Assembly: GCA_021837545.1 (NCBI GenBank)
Contig: JAKBFR010000043.1
Span: 1-18,315, forward strand
Direction of reading: 5' to 3'
Source of the DNA: Bacillota bacterium
Lineage (GTDB): Bacteria > Bacillota_A > Clostridia > Clostridiales > Clostridiaceae
DNA: 18,315 nt
Every line of letters starts with the position of its first letter. The first letter of the stretch is position 1. A program made the translations under genes and the position numbers. Positions 1-8,322 of this stretch are shown here, piece after piece. A model generated the notes under the pieces. That model ran no database searches. It had not been told where the DNA came from and saw nothing but the letters and a program-made list of their open reading frames with translations.

Positions 1-1800
1 ATTATTAAAGTTTATGACATGACCTGTACTTCTTGTGAAAACAGAGTAGAGAGAGCATTAAAGAAAGTTGATGGAGTTGTAAATGTTATGGCTAGCTATA
101 GCAATCAACAAGTAACTGTTGAATATGATAGTGAGCTTTGTACAAAAGAACAATTAAATGAAGCTATTAATAAAGCTGGTTACAGTACAAAAAATTCAAG
201 TAATATTAAATTTGCAGGATTTTTTATTGTAGTTGCAGCTATATTGATTATTGGTAACTCTACATCAGGTTTTGATATGAGTGCTAAGTTAAATAATGCA
301 TCTTATATGGTGTTATTTATTGTTGGTATGCTTACTTCTATTCATTGTGTTGGTATGTGTGGCGGAATAATGCTAACACAAAGTTTATCTAAAAACAATA
401 TTGTGATTGAAAATCAGAGTAAATTTAAGACTTTAATGCCTGCGATTTTGTATAATGCTGGAAGAGTAACTTCTTATACAATTATTGGTGGTATAGTAGG
501 CGCTTTAGGCTCTGTGTTATCATTATCACTTAATGTGAAAGCAGGGCTTCAAATAGTTGCAGGATTATTTATGGTAATAATGGGATTAAATATGGCGGGG
601 TTCTCTATGTTTAGAAAGTTCAATATTAAATTGCCATGGTCCTCATGCAAAGTAAAAAATAAACCTAAGGCTCCGTTTTTGGTTGGAATGTTAAATGGAT
701 TAATGCCTTGTGGCCCTTTGCAAACAATGCAGCTTTATGCATTAGGTACTGGTAGTGCAGTAACTGGGGCCTTATCAATGTTTATATTTTCACTCGGAAC
801 AGTTCCTTTAATGCTAGTATTTGGAGCTATATCAGGTTTTTTAAGCAAAGGTTATACAAAACAACTTTTAAAGTTTAGTGGATTTTTAGTAATAATACTT
901 GGAATAATAATGGGAAACAGAGGACTTGCCCTTGCTGGAGTTGGAGTTCCAAGTGTTAGCACATTAACACAAGGCCTTTCAGGTAGTGAAGCTCAAGCTG
1001 CAACAGCTAATGTAGCTAAACCAACTATGGAAAATGGAGTTCAAGTAATAAGAATGACTGCAGATAATAATGGTTATACTCCTAATGCTTTTTATGTGCA
1101 AAAAGGTATACCTGTAAAGTGGATAATTACAGGTAACCAGATTAATTCTTGCAATAATGCAGTGGTAGTACCATCTTTGAATATACAAAAAACTCTAAAG
1201 TCTGGTGAAAATGTAATAGAATTTACACCTGGAGATAAAGATATAAACTTTAGTTGTTGGATGGGAATGATAAGAGGCGTAATAAAAGTTACAGATAATC
1301 TTGATTCCGTAGATACATCTAAAGCAGATTCATCAATTCCGACACCAAGCAGTGGAATGAGTTGCTGTACTGGGGGAACTGCAAGTAGTGCACCGCAAAC
1401 TCAAAGTATATATGGTGATGATTTAAGTAAAGTTTCTACTGAAAGATTAATTAAGAAATCAAGTATTTCTGGAAATACTCAAAGCTTAAATATAAAAGGA
1501 ACTGGTTATGAGTTTGATCCACTTGTAATAGTATTAGAAAAAGGAATAAAAACAAATCTTTCTATAGATCTTAGCTCATTTGATAATGCGGATGGAAATT
1601 TTACGATATTAAATGGTGATAATAATGATATAGTAACAAATTTTAATGGAAAAAAAGGTGTTGTTAATGTTGACTTTAATATATCTAATAGTGGAACATA
1701 TCTTATTGTAAAAAATAATGCAATTGTAGCTGGTATTGAAGTTACAGATTCATTAAAAAATGTTAACCTAGAAGAAGTTCGTAAAAAATTTATAAGTTAA
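1..1800 (+). CDS. HMA / SafE-type membrane / cupredoxin fusion protein, 5' partial (copper handling)
   Basis: The reading frame is open from base 1, so the gene begins upstream; 599 codons are visible. Window codons 3-65 form a heavy-metal-associated domain with the metal-binding CTSC pair (C9, C12). A membrane region follows, about codons 68-315, with the HCVGMCGG motif near 115 and NGLMPCG near 231, both typical of the COG2836 SafE/TauE-like, DsbD-like family. About codons 345-440 look like a cupredoxin, with a Cys in NFSCWMGM as a possible copper ligand. A Ser/Pro linker with an MSCC motif leads to a second cupredoxin-like beta domain at about 490-590 that lacks obvious ligands. The likely role is binding or moving copper (or another soft metal) at the membrane, with the C-terminal domains outside the cell. 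Domain order is seen; the metal and direction of transport are inferred. A tetR gene follows 58 bp downstream. Confidence 0.8.
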   Translation: MIKVYDMTCTSCENRVERALKKVDGVVNVMASYSNQQVTVEYDSELCTKEQLNEAINKAGYSTKNSSNIKFAGFFIVVAAILIIGNSTSGFDMSAKLNNASYMVLFIVGMLTSIHCVGMCGGIMLTQSLSKNNIVIENQSKFKTLMPAILYNAGRVTSYTIIGGIVGALGSVLSLSLNVKAGLQIVAGLFMVIMGLNMAGFSMFRKFNIKLPWSSCKVKNKPKAPFLVGMLNGLMPCGPLQTMQLYALGTGSAVTGALSMFIFSLGTVPLMLVFGAISGFLSKGYTKQLLKFSGFLVIILGIIMGNRGLALAGVGVPSVSTLTQGLSGSEAQAATANVAKPTMENGVQVIRMTADNNGYTPNAFYVQKGIPVKWIITGNQINSCNNAVVVPSLNIQKTLKSGENVIEFTPGDKDINFSCWMGMIRGVIKVTDNLDSVDTSKADSSIPTPSSGMSCCTGGTASSAPQTQSIYGDDLSKVSTERLIKKSSISGNTQSLNIKGTGYEFDPLVIVLEKGIKTNLSIDLSSFDNADGNFTILNGDNNDIVTNFNGKKGVVNVDFNISNSGTYLIVKNNAIVAGIEVTDSLKNVNLEEVRKKFIS

Positions 1801-1806
1801 TAGCTC

Positions 1807-1835
1807 TTGACAATAAAAGAACGTTCGTTTATTAT
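1807..1835 (+). promoter_or_regulatory. sigma-A promoter of the tetR gene with embedded operator
   Basis: A perfect -35 box TTGACA (1807-1812), a 17-bp spacer and a -10 box TATTAT (1830-1835) lie 24 bp before the tetR start codon. The spacer contains the palindrome GAACGTTC, so a bound repressor would block RNA polymerase. Confidence 0.75.
1819..1826. promoter_or_regulatory. putative TetR operator O1 (GAACGTTC)
   Basis: Eight-base perfect palindrome between the -35 and -10 boxes of tetR. It recurs upstream of lon (2547-2556) with a shared downstream flank of the form YTTAT. GAACGTTC cores are common for TetR-family repressors. Autorepression is inferred from the position. Confidence 0.65.
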
Positions 1836-1858
1836 AGAAATATAATAGAGGTGTTCAA

Positions 1859-2425
1859 ATGAGACGAAAAGATGATGAAAAAGAAAAAAGTATAAAAGAT
1901 GCAGTTATTAAGTTAATACTTAAAGAAGGTTTTCAAGGTACTTCTATTTCGAAAATAGCTAAAGAGGCAGGGGTTTCCCCAGCTACTGTTTATATTTATT
2001 ATGATAATAAAGAAGCAATGCTTCATGATATATATATTGAGTATTCTGAAGAGGTCTTTGAGTATTTACTTAATAAGGTAATTAATGTGATTGATGGTAA
2101 GCAACTCATTGAAATAATAGTTAGAGAATATTATACATACATTAAAAGGAATGGCGAAATTTTTCATTTTGTAGAACAATTTTCAAGTTGCCCGGCTCTA
2201 GCTAGTGGATGCTCAGAACGCACGGGTATAAAAAATTTAAATAATTTGTTAGATGATATGAAAGAAAAGAAAGTGTTTAAAGATTTTCGAAATGATAATT
2301 TGATGGCGATAATTTTTTCTCCAGTAAAATACATTGCTATTAATCAGTGTATTGGAGAAATAGAGCAAGTTGAATTACTGAAAGAAATGATTAGGATTAT
2401 ACAGGAGGCTTTGATAGAAAATTAA
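1859..2425 (+). CDS. TetR/AcrR-family transcriptional regulator
   Basis: 188 residues, a normal TetR length. The N-terminal helix-turn-helix covers about residues 9-55 and ends in the classic recognition segment GVSPATVYIYYDNKEAML. The C-terminal ligand-binding region is divergent and holds two cysteines (SSCPALASGC) that could sense metal or redox state; that is speculation. The start ATG has AGAGGTG six bases upstream. The gene lies between the metal-handling gene and lon. GAACGTTC palindromes in its own promoter and just ahead of lon suggest that it represses itself and lon. The inducer is unknown. Confidence 0.88.
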   Translation: MRRKDDEKEKSIKDAVIKLILKEGFQGTSISKIAKEAGVSPATVYIYYDNKEAMLHDIYIEYSEEVFEYLLNKVINVIDGKQLIEIIVREYYTYIKRNGEIFHFVEQFSSCPALASGCSERTGIKNLNNLLDDMKEKKVFKDFRNDNLMAIIFSPVKYIAINQCIGEIEQVELLKEMIRIIQEALIEN

Positions 2426-2491
2426 AGCAAGAGAATTAAAGAGAGACAATTAAAGCAAGAGAATTAAATAGAGACAATTAAAGCGAGAGAA
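2420..2491 (+). repeat. 28-bp tandem repeat, about 2.6 copies
   Basis: Units start at 2420, 2448 and 2476, each beginning AATTAAAGC. The first two full units differ at a single base. The third is cut short after about 16 bases and carries an A-to-G change at 2484. That base falls in the left arm of the hairpin described separately. The array overlaps the last codons of tetR. Confidence 0.85.
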
Positions 2492-2525
2492 CTTTGTGAA
2501 GAAATAATCACAAAAATATCTCGCT
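2482..2525 (+). other. inverted repeat / hairpin between tetR and lon
   Basis: Outer stem AGCGAGA (2482-2488) with TCTCGCT (2519-2525), a 4x4 internal loop, then inner stem TTTGTGA (2493-2499) with TCACAAA (2508-2514) and an 8-base loop. No T-tract follows, so it is not a standard intrinsic terminator. It may be an mRNA processing or attenuation element of the tetR-lon transcript. Confidence 0.6.
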
Positions 2526-2546
2526 AATATTTAACAAATAGTTAAA

Positions 2547-2556
2547 TGAACGTTCA
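2547..2556. promoter_or_regulatory. putative TetR operator O2 (TGAACGTTCA) upstream of lon
   Basis: Perfect 10-bp palindrome, with 3 of 4 further bases on each side also symmetrical. It lies 33 bp before the preferred lon start. The core and the downstream YTTAT match O1 in the tetR promoter. I could not assign a clear -35/-10 pair for lon here. Confidence 0.65.
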
Positions 2557-2589
2557 CTTATGAATACAACTGAAGAAAGGATGATTAAT

Positions 2590-4977
2590 ATGATGAATAT
2601 AGATAAGAAAAACAACGAAGGTATGGTAATTCCAGTATCAGACCTAGCTTTATTACCAGGAATGATTTATACACTAAAGCTAAATAAGATTAGTGAGGAA
2701 GAGCTTAAAAATTTAGCTGAGGAGCATGAAATTAATATTGCATTACCTTTAAAGCAAAATTTTAACCAAAGTCTCTTAAAGGAAGATGATTTTTATAAAA
2801 TTGGAGTTTCCTTTCATGTAGATGGAATTGAAAAAACAGAAAAAGGATACCAAATAAAAATTAAAGCGATAGATAGGGTAGAAATTAAATCACTTAGTAT
2901 TGCAAATAATTATATCAATGCAGAATTTGAGATTGCATCAGATATTATTGATCTCACAGAAAAGAGCCGAGAAGAAATGATAGAGTATGTGAAAAAGGTT
3001 ACTCGTGAAGTTAGTGAAAATTTCACAGGATCAGATCAGTTCATGAAGATTATAGAAGAACAAAAGGATTTAAATAAACTCATTGGTTATCTTACTCAAT
3101 TTATGCCACTTTCAAACCAAGAAAAGTATGAGTTAATAGAAACTCAATCTCTAAAAGAGAGAAGCCTTAAGTTTATGGATTACCTATTAAGGCAAAAAGA
3201 AACTCTAAAGTTACAATTTGAGATGACAGAAAAGTTAACTGAAAAAGCTAGTAAAAGTTATAGAGAATCAGTTCTTAGAGAACAATTAAAGGCAATTCAA
3301 AGTGAATTAAATGAAGGAAAAAGTGAAGGTTCTAAAAAGGACAAGGATTATTTAAATAAGATTGAAGAGGCTCAAATGCCAGCTGAAATAAAAGAGGCTG
3401 CCTTAGAAGAATTAGAAAAATTAGAAAGCCAAAGTCCAAATAGTTCTGACTATAACGTTATACGTAACTATTTAGACCTTTTAGTAAAGCTTCCTTGGAA
3501 AAAGGCTGAATCTAAAATGATTAATTTAGGGGAAGCAAGACGTGTATTAGATGAACAACATTATGGACTTGAAAAAGTGAAAGATAGAATAATACAACAT
3601 TTAGCAGTTATGCAATTAAAGAAAGATAAAAAGGGTTCTATTTTATTACTAGTTGGACCTCCAGGAACAGGGAAGACAAGCTTAGGTAAAAGTATTGCTG
3701 AAGCCCTTGATAGGAAGTATATACGCTTAAGTTTAGGTGGTGTTCGTGATGAAGCTGAAATTAGAGGACACAGAAGAACTTATGTAGGTGCAATGCCAGG
3801 AAGAATTATTCAAAGCATTAAGAAGGCAGGAGAAATAAATCCAGTTATGGTTTTAGATGAAGTAGACAAGCTAATGACAGGTTATAACGGAGATCCTGCT
3901 AGTGCACTACTTGAGGTACTAGATCCTGAACAAAATAATAGTTTCACTGATCACTATTTAGATTTACCTTATGATTTGTCAGAAGTGTTCTTTATAGCTA
4001 CAGCTAACTCACTAGATAGTATTCCTAGACCTCTATTAGACAGAATGGAAATAATTCAAATATCTAGTTATACAATGAATGAAAAATTCCATATTGGAAA
4101 AAATCACTTAATACCTTTAATACTTGAAGATCATGGACTTAATAAAGATCAGTTAGTTATAGAAGATGGAGCTTTAGAAAAAATTATTAGTGAATATACT
4201 CTAGAGGCTGGCGTGAGAGGTCTTAAAAAGCAATTAGCTACTCTTGCAAGAATTACTTCAGAGAAGATTGTATCTAATAAGGTAGAATTGCCATTTAAAG
4301 TTACTGCGGACGAACTAGATGATTTACTTGGAAGAAAAGTTTCAAGTCATGATAAGGCACAAAGCGATAACCCACCAGGAGTAGTAACAGGATTAGCTTG
4401 GACAGCTGTAGGCGGAGAGATACTTTTCATTGAAGCTACAGATATGTTAGGAAACGGACAAGTTACTTTAACTGGTCAATTGGGAGATGTTATGAAAGAA
4501 TCTGCAAAGATTTCTTTAAGCTTATTGAAGTCAAGATTACCAATGAATGCTATAAACTTTAAAGAAAGAGATCTTCATATTCACGTTCCATCAGGATCTG
4601 TTCCAAAAGATGGTCCTTCAGCTGGAATTACATTATTTACAGCACTTGCATCTTTAGTTACTGGTATAAAAGTAGATTCAAAGCTTGCAATGACAGGAGA
4701 AATTACTTTAAGAGGAGCAGTACTTCCAATAGGAGGACTTAAAGAAAAATTAATCGGAGCTCAAAGAGCTGGAATAACAAAGATATTAATTCCAAAGGAT
4801 AATTTAATTGACTTAAAAGATGTGCCAGAAGAGGTTAAGAGTCAATTAACTATTATAGCAGTAGAAACAGTAGAAGACGTACTTCGTGAAACTTTGGGAA
4901 TATCATTACCTAGAGTAGAACATATATTTAATCCTAATGGATCTACTCAAACAACTTTTAATGTGAATCAACTATAA
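2590..4977 (+). CDS. lon: ATP-dependent Lon protease
   Basis: Soluble, ATP-driven serine protease that unfolds and degrades damaged or regulatory proteins. From this start it has 795 residues, close to the usual 770-810. The order is the N-terminal LON substrate-binding domain, a coiled-coil linker, the AAA+ module with Walker A GPPGTGKT (about 356-363) and Walker B VMVLDEVDK, then the protease domain. The catalytic Ser is in PKDGPSAG (about residue 677) and the catalytic Lys is the second Lys of GGLKEK (about 720), so it should be active. I prefer the ATG at 2590: AAAGG at 2576-2580 gives a 9-base spacer, whereas the first in-frame ATG (2560) lies next to the operator and has no ribosome binding site. 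It may be an extra Lon under TetR control, because it has no clp or tig neighbours. Confidence 0.93.
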   Translation: MMNIDKKNNEGMVIPVSDLALLPGMIYTLKLNKISEEELKNLAEEHEINIALPLKQNFNQSLLKEDDFYKIGVSFHVDGIEKTEKGYQIKIKAIDRVEIKSLSIANNYINAEFEIASDIIDLTEKSREEMIEYVKKVTREVSENFTGSDQFMKIIEEQKDLNKLIGYLTQFMPLSNQEKYELIETQSLKERSLKFMDYLLRQKETLKLQFEMTEKLTEKASKSYRESVLREQLKAIQSELNEGKSEGSKKDKDYLNKIEEAQMPAEIKEAALEELEKLESQSPNSSDYNVIRNYLDLLVKLPWKKAESKMINLGEARRVLDEQHYGLEKVKDRIIQHLAVMQLKKDKKGSILLLVGPPGTGKTSLGKSIAEALDRKYIRLSLGGVRDEAEIRGHRRTYVGAMPGRIIQSIKKAGEINPVMVLDEVDKLMTGYNGDPASALLEVLDPEQNNSFTDHYLDLPYDLSEVFFIATANSLDSIPRPLLDRMEIIQISSYTMNEKFHIGKNHLIPLILEDHGLNKDQLVIEDGALEKIISEYTLEAGVRGLKKQLATLARITSEKIVSNKVELPFKVTADELDDLLGRKVSSHDKAQSDNPPGVVTGLAWTAVGGEILFIEATDMLGNGQVTLTGQLGDVMKESAKISLSLLKSRLPMNAINFKERDLHIHVPSGSVPKDGPSAGITLFTALASLVTGIKVDSKLAMTGEITLRGAVLPIGGLKEKLIGAQRAGITKILIPKDNLIDLKDVPEEVKSQLTIIAVETVEDVLRETLGISLPRVEHIFNPNGSTQTTFNVNQL

Positions 4978-4985
4978 TTTAACAT

Positions 4986-5030
4986 GAAATAGCCATCACC
5001 TTTATGTAAAGGTGGGGGCTATTTCGTATT
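4986..5030 (+). terminator. intrinsic terminator of lon
   Basis: GAAATAGCC (4986-4994) pairs with GGCTATTTC (5017-5025). An inner stem CACCTTT/AAAGGTG is separated by a 2x2 mismatch. The following T-tract is short (GTATTTTG). Confidence 0.75.
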
Positions 5031-5159
5031 TTGAGGTAAGATTTTCAGTAAAATGCATAATATTTCTAGTCTAAAGTAATACTAATATTAAGAATTTTCT
5101 GAAAATAAAGGGAATTGAACTTTTATGTAGAATACATATATAGAGAGGAAGTGGGATTT

Positions 5160-5501
5160 TTGGAAAAGTATAATATACCAATGGGAACTTTAGTTGAAAT
5201 AAAACATAATGGTGTAAAAGCTGATAAAAAGAATGATGGGGTAAGATTGTATGTTGTGGCACATCATAAAGATGAAAAAGGAACACCAGTATATTCTTTA
5301 GGGTTAAAAGGAGAAACCAGTGCTTTAAAAATGCATAATGGATTTTACGAGGAGGATTTAGAGGTTATTGATAAAATATCTGTTCAGTTAACTAAGGATG
5401 AAATAAGTGATATAGTTCAGTGGGGAAATACCGGTGAAGAAGAAGGATGGCTAATTGAAAAGGAAGTAAATTTAAAAGACAGGTTAAGCAAATTTATTTA
5501 A
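5160..5501 (+). CDS. small protein of unknown function
   Basis: I do not recognise this 113-residue protein (TTG start). It is acidic and soluble, with no signal peptide or membrane segment. The N-terminal half (GTLVEIKHNGVKAD through YVVAHHKDEKGTPVYSLGL) looks like a small beta-barrel of SH3/KOW type; that is only an impression from the alternating pattern. The C-terminal third is helical and charged. The TTG at 5160 is chosen because GAGG (5145-5148) lies upstream at a usable distance. An earlier in-frame TTG at 5115 would add 15 residues but has its purine-rich stretch too close. The gene has its own terminator and looks monocistronic. Confidence 0.6.
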   Translation: MEKYNIPMGTLVEIKHNGVKADKKNDGVRLYVVAHHKDEKGTPVYSLGLKGETSALKMHNGFYEEDLEVIDKISVQLTKDEISDIVQWGNTGEEEGWLIEKEVNLKDRLSKFI

Positions 5502-5515
5502 TTGATATAGGAATT

Positions 5516-5552
5516 AAATCTAGCAGCTCTAATAAAGTTGCTAGATTTTTAT
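5516..5552 (+). terminator. intrinsic terminator after the small unknown gene
   Basis: Perfect 10-bp stem AAATCTAGCA (5516-5525) with TGCTAGATTT (5539-5548), a 13-base loop and a T-tract that continues from the right arm. Confidence 0.82.
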
Positions 5553-5716
5553 ATTGAAACTATTATTTCATATCAATGAATTAGATAGTTAAATAAAAAG
5601 CTTACCACAAGGTATTTTGAAATATGATTGGATTAAGATAATATTTAATATTTTTATGTCTATGAAATGTGTATTTTAGTTAGTTGGTGGGTATCTGGTT
5701 GTATGTTTTTTTCTCA

Positions 5717-5747
5717 TTCACACAAAAATATAAATTAACATATTATA
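5717..5747 (+). promoter_or_regulatory. candidate promoter of the YmaF-like gene (sigma-A or sigma-K type)
   Basis: Two readings fit. As sigma-A: TTCACA (5717-5722), an 18-bp spacer and TATTAT (5741-5746). As mother-cell sigma-K: ACA (5720-5722), a 16-bp spacer and CATATTATA (5739-5747), which matches CATANNNTA. The sequence is very AT-rich, so either may be chance. Confidence 0.35.
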
Positions 5748-5779
5748 TAGTATCTTAAATAACTGAGGAGGAAATTTCA

Positions 5780-6187
5780 ATGGGATGCAATAATAATAAC
5801 AATCGTCGTAATTCTAACGAAAATAATCAATGCAGAGAAAATTCTAGAGTAATAAATCATAATCATGAATTTTTATCAAGTACAGACTATGAAAAAGATG
5901 CTGAAGGAGTAGAACACAATCATCGTATTGCCGGTGTGACTGGTCCTCCAATTGTGCGTGGTAAATCTCATGTTCATAATATAGCCGTGTTTACAGATAC
6001 TTTTGATGATCATTTTCATAAGATTTGTGATACTACAGGTCCAGCTCTTTATCTTCCTGATGGAAAACACATTCATTTACTAAAAGGTACAACAGATGTT
6101 GCAGATGAAAATAATCATGATCATGATTATTTCTTCACTACTCTAATTCAAGCTCCTTCAAATGTTCCAGAAGATAGAAACTGTTAA
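5780..6187 (+). CDS. YmaF-family protein with six HxH motifs
   Basis: 135 residues with GAGGAGG (5765-5771) nine bases before the ATG. An Asn-rich N-terminus (residues 4-17) leads into a repeated pattern of HxH pairs at residues 27-29, 46-48, 64-66, 78-80, 97-99 and 113-115, with spacings of 14 to 19. Between them are conserved-looking segments such as GVTGPPI and TTGPALYLPDGKHIH. This matches what I recall of the YmaF family of Bacillus and Clostridium, whose function is not established. Regular HxH pairs suggest a beta-strand repeat that binds metal ions; that is inference. There is no signal peptide or membrane segment. Two near-terminal cysteines (C3 and the final residue) might form cross-links, as in spore-coat proteins, but this is a guess. 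Confidence 0.8.
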   Translation: MGCNNNNNRRNSNENNQCRENSRVINHNHEFLSSTDYEKDAEGVEHNHRIAGVTGPPIVRGKSHVHNIAVFTDTFDDHFHKICDTTGPALYLPDGKHIHLLKGTTDVADENNHDHDYFFTTLIQAPSNVPEDRNC

Positions 6188-6229
6188 AAAAGATTAGAAA
6201 TTGTTTTTATCAATAAATAGGTATCTTTT

Positions 6230-6262
6230 AGGGTATGGGAGTTAATCCTGTATCCTTTATTT
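6230..6262 (+). terminator. probable terminator after the YmaF-like gene
   Basis: An 11-bp stem including G-U pairs, AGGGTATGGGA (6230-6240) with TCCTGTATCCT (6246-6256), loop GTTAA, followed by TTATTT. The wobble pairs make it work on the plus strand only, as expected for a gene facing the convergent kinase. Confidence 0.6.
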
Positions 6263-6417
6263 ATGCATAGGAAATTATATGTATAGATGGTGCATACCAA
6301 TTATACCTTAGCAGAAATAACAAATTAGTTTATACCATTAAAAAGTTGATGCGGCAACACTCATAAATGGTTCTGTTAAATAATCTAATACAAATATCAC
6401 AACTTTTCTATAGTGGA

Positions 6418-7890
6418 TTATTTATTGTTTTTGACTTTTTTTTCTTTATTATTAGCCTTTTCATTAGTTTTTCTGTTTTCGTTTATTTGTGGTACAACTT
6501 GAGTTATCTTTTGTCCTTCGCTTATAACTAAATCGATTTTACTATTTTTTTCATAGTAGGTATTACTTGCAGGCGATTGGTTAATAATTAAGCCCTTAGG
6601 GACAATATCACTATATTCATTTGTGATATTGCCAAGCAAAAATCCATTATTAATTATACTGCTCTCAGCAACATCTTGAGAATCTCCAATAAGTGAAGGC
6701 ACAAGTTTCTTTCCATCTTCTGGCAAGGTTACACTCGCTTCTGGAACAGCAGTTTCTGTAGTAGTAGCGTTTGTATTTGTAGAAGGTCCTTTAGAAAGAT
6801 ATTTTCCTAAAATACAAATAATTATAGATAAAATAATTAATCCAACAATTATTATTATCTTTTTATTTTTACTAGTACCATTATTTTTTGATAGTCTTTT
6901 TTTATCTTTTTTTAGTATTGGAGTTTCTGAACTCATGACTTGAGTCATAAGAACTGTGGAATCAATTTTTGTATCAGACAATACAGCAGTTGGGTCTGTT
7001 GGAACTGTCGCATCTATGTCCATTAGAACTGTTACACCAATTGATCCATTATTAAAGTTCACTTCTAAATCAGAATTCTCCTTAATTGCATTTAAAATAT
7101 CAGCAAGTTCCTTAGCAGTTTGAAATCTATTAATAGGTTGTTTCTCTAATGCTTTTAAAATTACTGCATTAATATTTTCAGGGATACCGGTAATAACTTC
7201 TTTGGGTGGAATAACAGGTTCTTGAATATGCATCACAGCTATGGAAATAGGAATTTCTGCATTATAAGGTACTTGTCCGGTCATCATTTGATACATAACA
7301 ATACCTAAGGAGTAAATGTCTGTTCTACAATCCACAAAACTTCCTTTAGCTTGCTCTGGAGAAAAATAATGTACAGAACCTACAATCTTATTAGGATTGG
7401 TTATGGTTACTGAATCTGTTACTTTAGCGATTCCAAAGTCGGTTAATTTAACTATATTATCTTCTGTGATTAAAATATTATCTGGTTTTATATCTCGATG
7501 AATTATATTATTTTTATGAGCACATTCAAGTGCTTTAGCTATTTGAAAAGCTATATCTAAAGTATTCAAAGGGCTAAGTCTAACATTTTTCTGTATTAGT
7601 TGCTTTAATGTTTTTCCATTAATGTATTCCATAACTATAAAATTAATATTGTCCTCGGAACCAACATCATAAACATTAACTATGTTTGGATGTGACAAGC
7701 TTGCAATAGAATTAGCTTCCCTTTTAAACCTAGCGATGAAATCTTCACAATCATTTAACTCTGATTTTAATATTTTTACAGCTACAAATCTATTTAATAA
7801 AGTGCATCTTGCTTTATAAACAATTCCCATGCCACCTTCACCAATTTTTTCTAATAATTCATATCTGTTCAAAAGTAATGTCCCTATCAT
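6418..7890 (-). CDS. membrane Ser/Thr protein kinase with one PASTA domain (PrkC/PknB-like)
   Basis: Hanks-type kinase, 490 residues from the chosen start. The Gly loop GEGGMGIVY is at 17-25, the ATP Lys in AVK at 39, the catalytic loop HRDIKPDN at 131-138 (Asp133) and DFG at 151-153, so it should be active. A juxtamembrane linker leads to one transmembrane helix at about 345-363. Outside the cell there is one PASTA domain at about 394-460 and then a Lys-rich tail. PrkC-type kinases usually carry three or more PASTA repeats and sit beside a PP2C phosphatase gene; neither is the case here. PASTA domains bind peptidoglycan fragments, so a wall-sensing role is likely. The start at 7890 is chosen for CGGAGG six bases upstream; a longer frame would add 29 hydrophobic residues without a ribosome binding site. 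Confidence 0.92.
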   Translation of the reverse strand: MIGTLLLNRYELLEKIGEGGMGIVYKARCTLLNRFVAVKILKSELNDCEDFIARFKREANSIASLSHPNIVNVYDVGSEDNINFIVMEYINGKTLKQLIQKNVRLSPLNTLDIAFQIAKALECAHKNNIIHRDIKPDNILITEDNIVKLTDFGIAKVTDSVTITNPNKIVGSVHYFSPEQAKGSFVDCRTDIYSLGIVMYQMMTGQVPYNAEIPISIAVMHIQEPVIPPKEVITGIPENINAVILKALEKQPINRFQTAKELADILNAIKENSDLEVNFNNGSIGVTVLMDIDATVPTDPTAVLSDTKIDSTVLMTQVMSSETPILKKDKKRLSKNNGTSKNKKIIIIVGLIILSIIICILGKYLSKGPSTNTNATTTETAVPEASVTLPEDGKKLVPSLIGDSQDVAESSIINNGFLLGNITNEYSDIVPKGLIINQSPASNTYYEKNSKIDLVISEGQKITQVVPQINENRKTNEKANNKEKKVKNNK

Positions 7891-8282
7891 GTCTGTCCTC
7901 CGATGTAAAATAATAATACATGTATTATAACATAATAAATACCTATAAATGCATCGCTTTTGAAAGAGTTGATACAAGCAAATGGAAAGAAAAAACAGTA
8001 TAACAAGGGAAGTTTTTTACATAGGCATAAGTAGTGACTAGATTGTTTTTGAAGAATATTATTAAAAAACATATATTCTGAACTGTATTTTTGTAAAAAT
8101 AAGTTATTACTATTTGCATATTTTGAGTGTAAGTATAATTATAACAAAATAAAAAAGAGGGGGATACCCTTTGTATTGCAAGGGTTAGAGGGATGTTAGA
8201 GAGCATAAGGAAAGAAACGAGAGCATAGTTGAGCTTACTATAGTTAATATCTTTTAAGGGAATTAATTCACTGATTATGATG

Positions 8283-8313
8283 TTGAATAATGTCGAAAAT
8301 GTGTTAGTATATA
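8283..8313 (+). promoter_or_regulatory. candidate promoter and Spo0A box of the CAP-domain gene
   Basis: TTGAAT (8283-8288) and TATATA (8308-8313) are 19 bp apart, a weak promoter. Between them TGTCGAA (8291-8297) matches the 0A-box consensus TGNCGAA exactly. A 7-mer like this is expected a few times by chance in 18 kb. Confidence 0.4.
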
Positions 8314-8322
8314 GACATGGAC

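Noticed and set aside
6340..6358. Minus-strand terminator for the kinase (GTTG/CAAC stem followed by TTTTT)
   Set aside because: The stem is only 4 bp and not extendable; too weak to call.
7943..8206. 87-codon minus-strand frame in the kinase/CAP intergenic region
   Set aside because: Cys/Tyr/Phe-rich composition typical of translated AT-rich non-coding DNA, no ribosome binding site and no recognisable motif.
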